DNA from: Neospora caninum Liverpool
Lineage: Eukaryota > Apicomplexa > Conoidasida > Eucoccidiorida > Sarcocystidae
DNA: 64,000 nucleotides
Reading direction: 5' to 3'
NCBI RefSeq assembly: GCF_000208865.1
Contig: NC_018386.1
Location: 434,001 to 498,000 of the forward strand
How positions within the stretch are numbered: the stretch's first letter is position 1; each line of letters starts with the position of its first letter. A program made the translations under genes and the position numbers. Under the pieces are notes generated by a model, which saw only the letters and a list, made by a program, of their open reading frames with translations, was not told where the DNA came from and ran no database searches. Positions 1 to 9,575 of the stretch are shown one piece after another.

Positions 1-321
1 TTTCCTTCCACGCGCACTCATTTGTAGAGCAAGACATACAGTGGTGAACAGTTTTGCATGCGTGATTGCTTTCAAAGAGCAATACTAGACCCGCGTCTAT
101 CATCGACATCGATTTCGAGAAACTTCCTCTCAGTCTAGTCATAACGGCGGGATGTCTTCCTCTCTCATATATGATGCAAGACTGGCGTGCGTGCATGTCT
201 CCACTTTCCGCCTTTCTTTTTTTTGGCGGTGGAGTCCATGTTCGGTGCTCGGAAGCCGTACATCTGCATGCGCCCCCAGTGTGCCTCCTTTGATTCCGAT
301 GCGATGGATCGGTCTGTGGGG

Positions 322-1427
322 TCACATGCAAATCTCTACGCGGCGGCGCTTTCGCTCAAAAGCGGAACTGCAGTCATGCTTTCGAGGCACGGTCCCCCCA
401 GCGCGTTTTCTCTCCAGGGAGTCTAAAGTAAACCCGACGAGGTCACGAGAGAACGCAGCTGTGAAGACACCTGGTCCGCAACACGGCACGGGAGATCGGG
501 CTTTATTCGGACTGGGATTCTGCCCTGCCCAGCCTTTTGCTTGGGCCGACACTGCGCCACCCTTACCTCGTCCACAGACAGAGGGCGACGCTGCGCGCTC
601 GCCTTGGGCGTCGGCGGCCTCGAACCGCTCCAGGGTGCGGAGCTCAGCGACGAGAAGAGCCGCGTCAGACTCAGGGGCGGCGGAGCGCGAGAAGACGCGA
701 CGCCGGACGGAGACGAAAAAACAGAACCCGGCAGGCGAGAAGACGAAGCTGAAGAGTGGGAGAGAGCAGGCGAGGCGAAGGATGAAGCATGGAAGTGAGG
801 AAACGAGCGGCAAAGGCCAGTCGAGAGACGAGAGGAGAGGACCGGCAACGAGGACGGATCTTGGATCCTGCTGCAGTCCCTCGTACCGTCTTGCGTGGAA
901 GTTTCCCAGAGTCTGGACTCCCGGAAACGCCCCAAAGACAAAGCGGTACACCGCCGCGGGATGCGAGAGGGGTGGCTGCACGAGGAGCGGGTGCGCGCGG
1001 ACGAAAACGAAGCGGGAGACGCACGACGAGCCGACCCCCTGGAAGACGACGACGTGGAAGGTGCGCCAGGCAACGCAGAATGCGTGGAGGCCAAGGTTGA
1101 GGAGAGCCGAGCAGACACGCCAGAGACCGAAGAAGACCAGGAGAGGAACGAGAGAGAAGACGTGGCGAAGCACGTGGATGAGCGAGAGAGCGGGGTAGCG
1201 GTCCACGCCAGCAAAAGAGAAGCGCGAGGAAGCGAACCGAGGGGACACGGCAAAAGGGTAAGCGCTGAGGCACCCTGATGGACAGATGTCAGTTGAGTCC
1301 GGCGCTCTCCAGCGCTTGCGGGCGGCCTCTGGAGACGCCTCGCCATCAGCTTCAAGAGGCGGGGATCCGCCCGAGCCCCCATCGCTGCTGCAGCACGACG
1401 GGAGGCGCTGAACCTGCGCGTGTTCAA
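322..1427 (-). other. Unresolved coding-like region, possible minus-strand gene
   Basis: This GC-rich block is open in several frames on both strands, so the true gene is not settled. On the minus strand an ATG at 1382 opens a basic frame (begins MGARADPRLLKLMARR) that could end near 1275. A second piece around 575-650 has strongly G/C third positions and ends at a good donor (GAG then GTAAGG) near 570. Between them the minus strand is pyrimidine-rich, as in introns of CCZ1 and FTSJ3 in this window, so the long hydrophobic-looking minus frame through 700-1260 may be intron. That frame has no internal ATG until its extreme end. On the plus strand an acidic/basic frame ends at a GTAAGC donor near 1258, so a plus-strand exon is the rival reading. 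Function unknown; the gene may continue left of the window. Confidence 0.3.
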
Positions 1428-3037
1428 GTGCAGATCGACCGAAAGAAAAGAGGAGGATAGAGGCGAAAAGAAGACCCGTCACAGAGCGGTGAAACGCTGG
1501 ACCGATACTTGGAAGTGCGAGTTGAAGCGGACGGCGGAGACAGGGGACCCATTGGAAGGAGAACCCGAAGAGACAGAGTCTAGCTTTGGCATACCAGGAC
1601 GTAGATGTATTCCCTAGGTTCACTTATACACACATACGATTACACATGCATGCGTACAAATTTAAGTATCCGCGTGATGTGTACAGACGAGAACGTTCTG
1701 CTGTCGCGAACAGCGTTTGGCACCCCCTTGACAGCGTTTTTTACGTCCATGGACGACAGCAACAACGGAACGGAGGTTTTCGTAGAGGGCGTACCTGCTC
1801 AGCTGAGAGTCCCTCAGCGCGAGCGAGGCCAAATTTCAGTTTCTGCGTCGAAAGGAGATTATCATTCCCGGAGGAACTCAGCTTGGGACACAAGACGTGT
1901 GAACGGACACCCTCTGCCGACGCTGCATGCGTGCACATGCAAGTGCGCGTTTAGCGTCAGACCGGCTTTTCCTCTGTTGAGGAAAACTTGCCTGAAGCAA
2001 AAAACCGTATTTCCGCACACGCAGTGAAGGGAAACGATGCTCAATTTCTTTGCAGCGCACACGGGGGGAAAGCCGGGCCACACAGCAGACTCGAATAAAC
2101 ACAAGGATGTGGCTTTAAAAAGGTCCGGAAATAATAGAGAGAGAATGAGGGTTCCGGCCCCGACAAGACCGGAAACCGTTCACACGTTCTTGAAAAGTTC
2201 TCCGATGCAATGCGAACAAACGTCTCTCTATTTTAAGCGAATTGAATGGACTTTAAGGACACTTCCATGTGTCTGTTGAACGTGACAGCAAACAGTTACC
2301 ACGCGTCCATGTGTATACGCGTGTCTGTTATTTCGTGATCCATTTTCCAGTAGAATTAGGTTCTGTTTCTCGGGTAATTGTTCTTCAAATTTCTACGAGT
2401 CGTTTTTGGAGCAAGGGGTAGTTCACTTCTCCGGTACTCTCTCCCCTTCTCTGTATGCTCTTGCCTATATCTTGTGTTTGCTTTCTGTCTTCGCGTCTTC
2501 CCCTATATCGATATCTACTTCCGTCCACTGTCCGAATGCGGATAGAGATTCCCGGCTGCAAGATACCCCAGGGAAGTGGCGATTTTCACTTTCGGACGCC
2601 TGGACTGCTGAAAATCAGAGAAATTGTGCTGCGCTCTAATGGGAATAGCTGGGATGATAATGTCCCGTTACGGTCGCCGTCGGGGGACCGAAGTTAAAGG
2701 AAGAATTGGCCGAACTACAGCCGCAAAAATCAGCCATATGAACTGCTGAGTTTCTGCCACTTGACTACGTGTTTGTTAGTTCGACGTAGTTCGTCGTGGT
2801 GTTTTCTAGTGTATCATAGTGGCAAAGTACCATTTCAACTCATGACAATTTATTGAAACGCGTTCAGGTTCTCAGCGGCACGGCTTCTCCGAAATTGGCC
2901 TGTCGCACGAAAAAAACGCAGTTGTGTTTTTGAAACACATATGTTTCTACAACGGGTCACCTTTCTGAGCAGAAAATGCATGGCTGACAAACGTTTCTCT
3001 CTGAAACGCTATTTTCGACAGACATACGGTAGGAGCT
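1428..3037. other. Intergenic, no gene seen
   Basis: AT-richer sequence with only short open frames, most lacking a real ATG, and no convincing splice-joined coding segment. It probably holds the upstream region of the gene to the left (if that gene is on the minus strand) and the downstream region of the small minus-strand gene ending at 3038. Confidence 0.5.
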
Positions 3038-3467
3038 TCACTTAGAATCTAGAGAAACTCCTTGCAGGGTACGGCCTCTAGTAGTTGAGTTATTCTCTCC
3101 TATGACCAAGAATGCTTCTTCGAAAGCATTACCCCTCATAAAATACTGGTGTTTCCCGTTGCCATCGTCTTGCCGCTTCTGACCACGAGCTTCCACGAAA
3201 GTATCGAAACGTTTGCTTACTGGCAACCACTCCTTCCCCTGATTCACATAATCGTCGGCGAAGTCCTGCGCAGTAGTGCTGTACCAGGGTTTTCAGAAAA
3301 AGATACATGCACTCTATTTCTTCTGTCGCTGACTATCGCTCCTGAGGAGGTTCTACTCACTCGGGACAGCGAAGTCTTTTTCGCTTCAGTTGGCGCTGTG
3401 TGACATTTGACGCATACGGTTGAAGGCAAATCAAGAGCCTGACAATCGAATGAATGTCCCGGCACAT
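3038..3467 (-). CDS. Small putative secretory protein A, two exons
   Basis: Predicted 115-residue protein from exons 3361-3467 and 3278-3038. The ATG is at 3467. The exon 1 donor is CCGA|GTGAGT and the exon 2 acceptor GGTACAG|CAC; phases match and the 82-nt intron is typical in size. The N-terminus (MCRDIHSIVRLLICLQPYAS) has a short hydrophobic stretch that could act as a signal peptide but is weak. The rest is soluble and charged, with one N-glycosylation sequon (NNST) near the end, and no cysteine beyond the first third. The second exon is coherent across 80 codons to TGA at 3038-3040. No family recognised. It lies 224 bp downstream of another small secretory-type gene on the same strand, which is the main contextual hint. 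Confidence is moderate because a longer 5' structure or different start is possible. Confidence 0.42.
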
Positions 3468-3690
3468 TGCTCTATCCCTTTAACAAACGTGTTTGCTGTA
3501 CAGATGCGTATCTAAGATACTCAACGAATATTAATACATAGACACATTAGACCAATTAGGGCTGGAGAGAACTGTGAACGACAGCACGTTGGAGCACCGT
3601 CTCCAGTTCCCTTGATGCCCTGAATTCCGGCCGCTTTAGTCTTGCCTGTTCACCCTCAACATGCGTGTGCGGGTAGTGTTTCGCTTTCAC

Positions 3691-4806
3691 TTACTTCCCG
3701 GCACAGCAGCACATACCCCTACAGAGACAACGCATACAGCAGCACAGCAAACAGAGAATTGCTGCGCCCGCGGCAATGGTAATCAACGCAATTTGCCATG
3801 GTTCGAGTCCCATATCCGCCAGTTGCTGCGTGACAGAGCTGCAGAACGAGCACACACACAGACGACAGAGGGCGCATATTTTGTTCCGTTCATGCTTAAA
3901 TCTGAGCGACATTACGGCACAGATGACTGTTCCCTCCTAAAGTATTCGCGGATTAGCAAAGTCCTCTGCCTTCTCCGCGCCTCCTCTCCCCCTTTATATA
4001 CGAGTGGTCGATAACCAAGGCAACAAAACACGGAATCACTTGTTCAACGCCAGATTGACAAGAGTTGTATCTAGGGTGACCCTCTTTTTTTCTGTTCAGT
4101 GGTTTCAAGGAATAAAAACTGGTTTACTCTGTGTTGCATTCCTCATGCAAATCATTGCGAAGCCGGTGCTTCGATTGAGAGATGCAAATCCCGCTACAGT
4201 TACACAGATTCCCTGTGGTTAGCTCGTCATTTCGAATGCGTCTCACGGCCCGATCCTCGCTCCGACGGCACGAAATATCAGGCCACATGCTGATCAGGTT
4301 ACTTCATTGCTGTTGCTCTCAATGTTGTGGCTCATTGTGAAGCCTTATGCACAGCTAAAGATATTTCATGCAACACCTGTCCACACCGGCAGTAGGGAAT
4401 GAGCCTTTGCCTACTCCAGGGCATCCATAGCGTCGCCAGCTGCTTGATGAAGTGTGTCCGTGAAAGTGCCATCGACACTCGGTTTGTCCCCGGGGTCTGT
4501 GGCTGTGGTGGTGACCGTGTCCACGTAGATGTATTGATTGGGCAACGTTCCACCCCCGGGAACGGTCCCAACATCTTGCAGGAGTCGCATGTTGAAAGAG
4601 CTTTCCGTCTTGCCAGCTTGATGGCTCTGAACCGGTTTCCCTCCGTATGAAAAAAAAGGTTCCCCTTCATCGGATCGTTTCATCACGTGCGTATTTTCAG
4701 AAGCCGTCGCCGGCAGAAACAGGAAGGAGCAAAGGACGAGCGCAGTGCCGGAAACGACAACAAGAAGGGAGAAAAAAAACGGAACGTGGAAGTTTTGCTG
4801 GCTCAT
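3691..4806 (-). CDS. Small secreted single-pass membrane protein B with Cys-rich tail
   Basis: Predicted 179-residue protein from exons 4415-4806 and 3691-3838. Junctions are CCTGGA|GTAGGC and TTCTGCAG|CTC, with matching phase. ATG 4806 is the first in frame and is followed by a strong signal peptide (PFFFSLLVVVSGTALVLCSF, cleavage likely after ATAS near residue 36). A hydrophilic region of about 100 residues follows, rich in Thr, Gly and Asp. It contains RLLQD around residue 74, which loosely fits the RxLx(E/Q/D) export-protease pattern of apicomplexans. Exon 2 encodes a membrane segment (IALITIAAGAAILCLL, about 148-163) and then a short tail with seven cysteines among basic residues, likely palmitoylated. 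The topology suits a dense-granule, surface or vacuolar-membrane prot­ein. That role is inference; no family is recognised. Confidence 0.62.
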
Positions 4807-5666
4807 TTTTTCAAGCGGATACACTTCCGCATGCTCATACACTGACGGTCTTGCCGCGGTGAAATATTGCACTGTGAAATAGCGCCCCCCGAAAATTTCT
4901 ACGGTTGCATAGGCCACTGTCCGTTTTCTTCAAACACAACCAGGCAAAAACCCGGTGAGGAAGACACAAAAAAAACGTAACGCGTAGGAAAGGAAAAAAT
5001 GAACAATTCCAGGATGTCACACCACCATTATCGAACGGAGGGGCATCTTTGGTTTGGGGTCACTCCCGGCAGTATGCCGGAGACTCAACCTCTCGATTGC
5101 GCGCTCTTGCTAGAAAACATAGTCAGACGCGCTCATGCGTTGCAACATGTTTCATTCCAAGTACAAAAGGTGTTTAAAATTCTCTGCGAAAGTCACTTTG
5201 CTGACAGCTGGAGAACTATTCTCCGGTGGTCTCCCGTGAAGGCACTCAAAAATGCCACACATGCTTTGGCCATACGCAAACATTGAGTCAGAATGCTGGA
5301 GGCCTTTTGTTGGGAAATGTGAATTGCCTTTTTATCCATAGTGGGCTTCCGCACGTGGCTGAAAAGCCCTCGACGATGCTTTTTGTGATGAGGGCATCAT
5401 AGTCCTGTCGTGGTGCCGTACATGACACGAGTGGCAATAGGGCCACATGCCCGGCTAGCTTATGTCAGTGGGTCGATCCTGGGTTCGAACATTTATTGCT
5501 GTTACACCACAATAATGAGTGGCTCTGCTGTTTGCAATAAGAGTAGCCACGTACAGAAACTGTTCTTTTACACTGGAAAAGCTGACTCTTCAAGAGCATT
5601 TCAGGTGAACCAGAGAACCCCACAGAAAGTAAAAACCTTCCCGGTGCATTCCGAGGAGGCCTACTG
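4807..5666. other. Intergenic spacer and putative promoter of gene B
   Basis: About 860 bases between two minus-strand small genes. A 95-codon plus-strand ATG frame (4999-5286) lies here, but it has no splice support, no recognisable domain and unremarkable codon use. Nothing else was found. The region just above 4806 should contain the promoter and 5' UTR of gene B. Confidence 0.4.
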
Positions 5667-6407
5667 TCACATGATGCGTCTCCCTTCAGACGCAGGAACT
5701 CTCTGAAAAAGGGAACAAGGGTAGGTTGGCTCGCACTCGTGTCAGGGTGTATCTAAAGCGTTACTTGAATGTATTCCCGGATTTTTCCCTCGTGCTCTGG
5801 TATTTCATTGGTCACGCACATACTGCAGCATTACAAATCTCGGGTTACCTTTGACATGTTCCAATTCGTCTAACTGCACCGCAGATGTTTGTGACAATAA
5901 TTTCCAAAGTTTTGAATCAGATGCAGAGAGAGGATACCTGCTGGCTAAACCAGTCTGAGGCAGCAAGGGCCTCGTGCTGCTCTTGCAGCACTGAATGCTG
6001 GAATGCAGCTGTTTCGCTTGCTGCGGGAAAATGTTTCAGAGTGGATACCCCGGCGCCTTTGCACTCACTTACATTCCTTGATACTTTCCATGTCCTCCTC
6101 CTGTGCTCCGTGAACTTCGACCCGAGGAGCTCTCGTCAGATTGTGACTACGGAAAACATTCACAGTCCCAAGGCGCGGACTGGGAAAGTACTTCAGTGAA
6201 GTCTGTATGCGGTTAGGCGGAACTCGATGCAACACCTCACACTCGTGTTTCTTCTTGTACAGGAGGCAGTGGAACTGGTCCATTGCCCACGGGAGCAGCC
6301 GGCTGCTGTGCAGCAGTATGCCATGTCGTAGACCGGTTATGATGAGACAGACCAAGGGCCGCTGGCACCCAACAAGCCGTACCAACTACCAGTAACAGGG
6401 GTCTCAT
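5667..6407 (-). CDS. Small secreted protein C, four exons
   Basis: Predicted 137-residue protein from exons 6243-6407, 6073-6202, 5938-6020 and 5667-5702. ATG 6407 starts a clear signal peptide (MRPLLLVVGTACWVPAALG, cleavage near residue 19). The mature part begins with a Pro/Ala/Gln-rich stretch, then charged segments, and ends in a basic tail (...GRRIM). Exon 3 is flanked by a pyrimidine-rich acceptor (ATTTTCCCGCAG|CAA) and CAGCAG|GTATCC. The last exon, 36 nt, follows CCCTTTTTCAG|AGA. Phases agree at every junction. The weak point is intron 1, only 40 nt as drawn; an acceptor 12 nt further on (exon start 6190) keeps the frame and gives a 52-nt intron. There is no membrane segment after the signal peptide, so it should be soluble and secreted. 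No homolog recognised. Confidence 0.58.
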
Positions 6408-7358
6408 AGTTTGCTTATCAAAAAACACTTGGAGCAGGAACAACAGCTACGTGACAGAGTTACAGGAGTTCCCGTTTCAGCGTGTCGGAGCAGAAGCTGT
6501 CAAAGAGCTTGAACCACTCCGGCTCCAGCTGTATGTACAGCCGGTGCCGAAACGACGCGGCAGTCTGACGTCGCAGGGGTAACTTGTCCGGTGCTTTATG
6601 GGATGCACAGAAAAATGGTGTACTCACGCACAACTTTCTCCGCGGTTGTTTTTTTTGTACTACTTCTCTTGGTGACAGTACTGAAGAACATCAGGATCAG
6701 AAGCCGTACGCGGTAAAATCTAACAGCCGAGCCGCCAGCCAGCAGTGTCTCAGTGTCTCGACTGCTGCATGCAGTCCCAAAGGCGCAACTCGACGGGCAT
6801 GCACAAAAAAGAAGTGAGGCGGCTTTTCTCCACTGCAGATGCGTGAAGTGAATTACATCCTCCCCAGCGGCCCTCCTATGAAAAAATCGGTGAGATCTAC
6901 TGTTGTTGTAGGGCACCACACCTATTTCAAGTTACGCTTCTTGCTACTCCGTGTACCTGTGTTCATTTCGTCTACTGCCGGATGTGTCACTGCGACGACC
7001 TTCTCGGCGTGGCGAACGTAGGATTGCCGCGACAGTCTCTCGAAGGAACTGTCCCTCTGAAAGGAGCTCCTCAACGGCTACGTTCCCTCGAACCACCTCA
7101 TGCGTTTTATGCACCCATTATGAAGTGACTGAAATTGTTACAGGGGTAGTTTCCAGTGAATAACCTCTTTCGCACCCAGCACGCTACACCAAGATGTGCA
7201 CGGGAAATTTTCACCGATGACGCCGCCTACGCAGGACTAATTGAGCGGACCTTCTGGTTGAGGTGAAGAAGGCGCGTATCTGGGGTGCGTATGTAACTTC
7301 ATTCAGGCAGGCCTCTTCAATTTCCGAAAGGGTTCGCGGGAGGAGTCTGGTCGCCAGA
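6408..7358. other. Divergent intergenic region between gene C and the mS38-like gene
   Basis: The minus-strand gene C starts at 6407 and the plus-strand mS38-like frame has its first ATG at 7359, so this stretch should serve both as promoter and 5' UTR. The in-frame opening before 7359 runs back to about 7263 without an ATG. No other gene was seen. Confidence 0.45.
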
Positions 7359-8153
7359 ATGACTATTTTCTGTAAAGTTCCCATCTGGGCGGGGGGAGAA
7401 TTGGCGTCATTCTGCCCTTTCCCCCGAGGCTTCGCGACACGGGCAAATGTTCAGCTTTTCGGCCTTCTAGCGCGAACCGATGTACTCCCTGTTACACCTC
7501 GTAATTTACCTGGTCGGCGACCGTGGACCAGACTAAGTTTTCGTCATCGTGGGGTGACCTTCGTGTCACAGCCCACATGTGCCAGTGGGTCCCGTGCTCT
7601 TGGTGGAGATCGGCGGCTGATTCATGGGTGGCGTCAGCGCCGTGCTCCGCCTGCCTTGCCTGACCCCATATCGAATGATGAAGGAGCAGTAACTCTTCCA
7701 TCAGCACATCTTCGTCATTTGAATGTAAGGTGCCTAAAGCATGCGGCATCAGCAGATTTGTCACGTGCACATTGTCGTACAAGCTGCCACTACAGGGGCG
7801 AAGAGAGAGGATTGCATCTTCGACTGGAAAACTTTCATCCGACGCTGGAACAGACCGCCATGTTGAACAGTTTCCCTTCTGTTTTTCCCGGACTCCCGAA
7901 TCGACATCTCGTCGCTGGGATATTTGTCCGCAGTATTAGCACGTGCAGGCGGCGATATTTCAAGATGCGTAAATTTCATAAGAAAAAGTACAAGAAGAAG
8001 TTGATGAGGCTCAAGAAAATCCCTTTTGTCGAAATGCACAAGGAGAAAAGGACGTGGAAGACCTACAAGGAGACACGTTTATACCGAAAACAACTACGGC
8101 GAGGCCTTCCCAAGAAAGGGGCTCGAAAGCTCACACTTCATCGAGAAAGATAA
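7359..8153 (+). CDS. Cox24/mS38-like mitochondrial small-subunit ribosomal protein
   Basis: Single-exon frame of 264 residues from ATG 7359 to TAA 8151-8153; the frame is open about 32 codons upstream but without ATG. The first ~190 residues are poorly conserved-looking and rich in Arg, Pro and Ser, consistent with a mitochondrial targeting region plus spacer. The C-terminal ~65 residues are very basic and begin CRRRYFKMRKFHKKKYKKKL. That spacing of RRR, M, H-K and K-K-R resembles the conserved C-terminal domain of fungal Cox24 and animal AURKAIP1 (mS38), a protein of the mitoribosomal small subunit near the decoding centre. The resemblance is from recalled family sequences, not an alignment. 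Apicomplexan mitoribosomes are built on fragmented rRNA, so such a protein is expected. The gene is tail-to-tail with the 58-residue minus-strand gene ending at 8449. Confidence 0.72.
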   Translation: MTIFCKVPIWAGGELASFCPFPRGFATRANVQLFGLLARTDVLPVTPRNLPGRRPWTRLSFRHRGVTFVSQPTCASGSRALGGDRRLIHGWRQRRAPPALPDPISNDEGAVTLPSAHLRHLNVRCLKHAASADLSRAHCRTSCHYRGEERGLHLRLENFHPTLEQTAMLNSFPSVFPGLPNRHLVAGIFVRSISTCRRRYFKMRKFHKKKYKKKLMRLKKIPFVEMHKEKRTWKTYKETRLYRKQLRRGLPKKGARKLTLHRER

Positions 8154-8448
8154 ATACCAGTTATTCCTCTGTACACCTCTGCGATTCCCAGTCGCACTGG
8201 TCTGCTTGCATCCGCTTCAACATCTGATTCTCTGTCGGCAAACCTTCTTCTTGTGAACCAAAGCTCTGTAAAACAAGATTTCTAGTCGGCGACGTTTCGT
8301 CGGAGAGAGCGTGCACCCTGTGCTGAGCCCAGAAACCTCACGCGTGCAGAGCAACCAGGACTCGAACTGTCTATGCTCCGGCACTGACTACTTTAGCGGC
8401 ATCCTGCTCAGGTCGTGTCCGCAACGTTACGACAGACAGCCAGCACGC

Positions 8449-8713
8449 CTATTTTAGACTCCGGAAGAAAGCAGCCTGGAAACAGCGGTATTGAGAACAA
8501 GTCAACGCCCGCAAGAGTACTGCCTCCCTGAAGGGATCTGCAGTTCCACAAAGACACTATCACCTGCCTAAGGGCCTTAATTGCCTTTGCAACGGTTTCC
8601 CGCGACTTCAGCGAAAATGTTCCTAGAGAACCTAGATTTACAGGTCCCCGCACGTTCGTGACGCCGTGCGGTGGTGATGGGTTTTTTGGCAAGAACTCGC
8701 TGAGAGACGCCAT
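8449..8713 (-). CDS. Putative 58-residue protein, two exons
   Basis: ATG 8713 opens a 50-codon exon (8564-8713) that ends at a strong donor, AGGCAG|GTGATA. An 88-nt intron with a pyrimidine-rich acceptor (CCGCTGTTTCCAG|GCT) leads to a 27-nt final exon (8449-8475) coding AAFFRSLK and a TAG stop. Phase is 0 at both ends. The predicted product is 58 residues and hydrophilic. It has a Pro/Gly-containing first half and a basic helical second half (KSRETVAKAIKALRQ), and no signal peptide or membrane segment. No family recognised; small basic proteins of this size are common among mitochondrial complex and ribosome subunits of these parasites, but that is only a thought. It converges on the mS38-like gene 296 bp away. 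Confidence 0.48.
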
Positions 8714-9575
8714 CGGTTTTTCTTACACGACTGTCACCATCGGACTCCTAAGAAACGTTATGACACAACAGCGAGCGGCTTCACAGCCTTTACGAGGATT
8801 CCGCCATGGCAGAATTCCGGCTCTGGCCAGAGTGATTTGCCCCCTCACATTTTTCGGTCTTGCATCCTGCGGTCGTGCACTGCCTCGCCGGACAGAGAGA
8901 GTTACCGCCGGGGGGAAATTCTTGACGAGGCTACGCCTTCCCTTGTAGAGAATCGTGCGCCAGGATCCGCACGGGGACTCAGTTCACACACGCATTAAAC
9001 CAGGAGATACCTCAGGTGGTCTTCTAGCAGTTATGTCCCCAGTGAAGTCTCTCGACTCATCTCTCAAGCTTACACCTATTTCCGCGTGCCTGTGTCCACT
9101 GCCTACTTTGCCCGCGGAGCAAAGTAGGCCGGCACGCCGTCCGCAACTCAAACCGGGAACTCGGAAAAATGGCTTTTCGTGTACGGCTCTACGCCTTTGT
9201 CGTCGCCGCACCCTCAGAGAAGTCTTTTTCAGCACAGTTTCCAAACACGTGTCTTGACAAAAATCCTTTGAACCGGCACACCAGTGTTTGGGAAATCGCC
9301 GGCATCCTCTTGAACTGGACACAGCCGCAAAATCTCAGCTGCGAGAGTGCATTTGCAGGGAAATACACACGCCCCACGAACTGCGAAGATTTGCCCGTGA
9401 CGTAGGCGCATGATCAAGCCCCGGCCACCTGTGCACATGACTACATCTATACGCGCAGGCATGTATCTACGTCCTGAGGAAAACAGAGGTGCGACGTCGG
9501 TACAGTGGAGTCCTTCGCGACTGCATTGCTACCCACACACAGGACTTGCGAGTGTGTGCGTGGAGAGTTTGGTGC
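8714..9575. other. Intergenic region upstream of the 58-residue gene and downstream of CCZ1
   Basis: Short shadow frames only. It should contain the promoter of the minus-strand 58-residue gene and the 3' UTR of CCZ1. Confidence 0.45.

Noticed and set aside
4999..5286. 95-codon plus-strand ATG frame between two minus-strand genes
   Set aside because: No domain, no splice support and codon use unlike the confident exons; it sits in the presumed promoter of gene B.
5460..5500. GGGTTCGAA sequence resembling a tRNA T-loop
   Set aside because: No complementary T-stem or acceptor stem around it.
7492..8039. Minus-strand frames overlapping the mS38-like gene
   Set aside because: They are shadows of the plus-strand coding frame, whose basic C-terminal motif is recognisable.
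8360..8400. TTCGA-containing stretch (minus strand) resembling a tRNA T-loop
   Set aside because: The flanking bases pair for only about three positions and no cloverleaf can be drawn.
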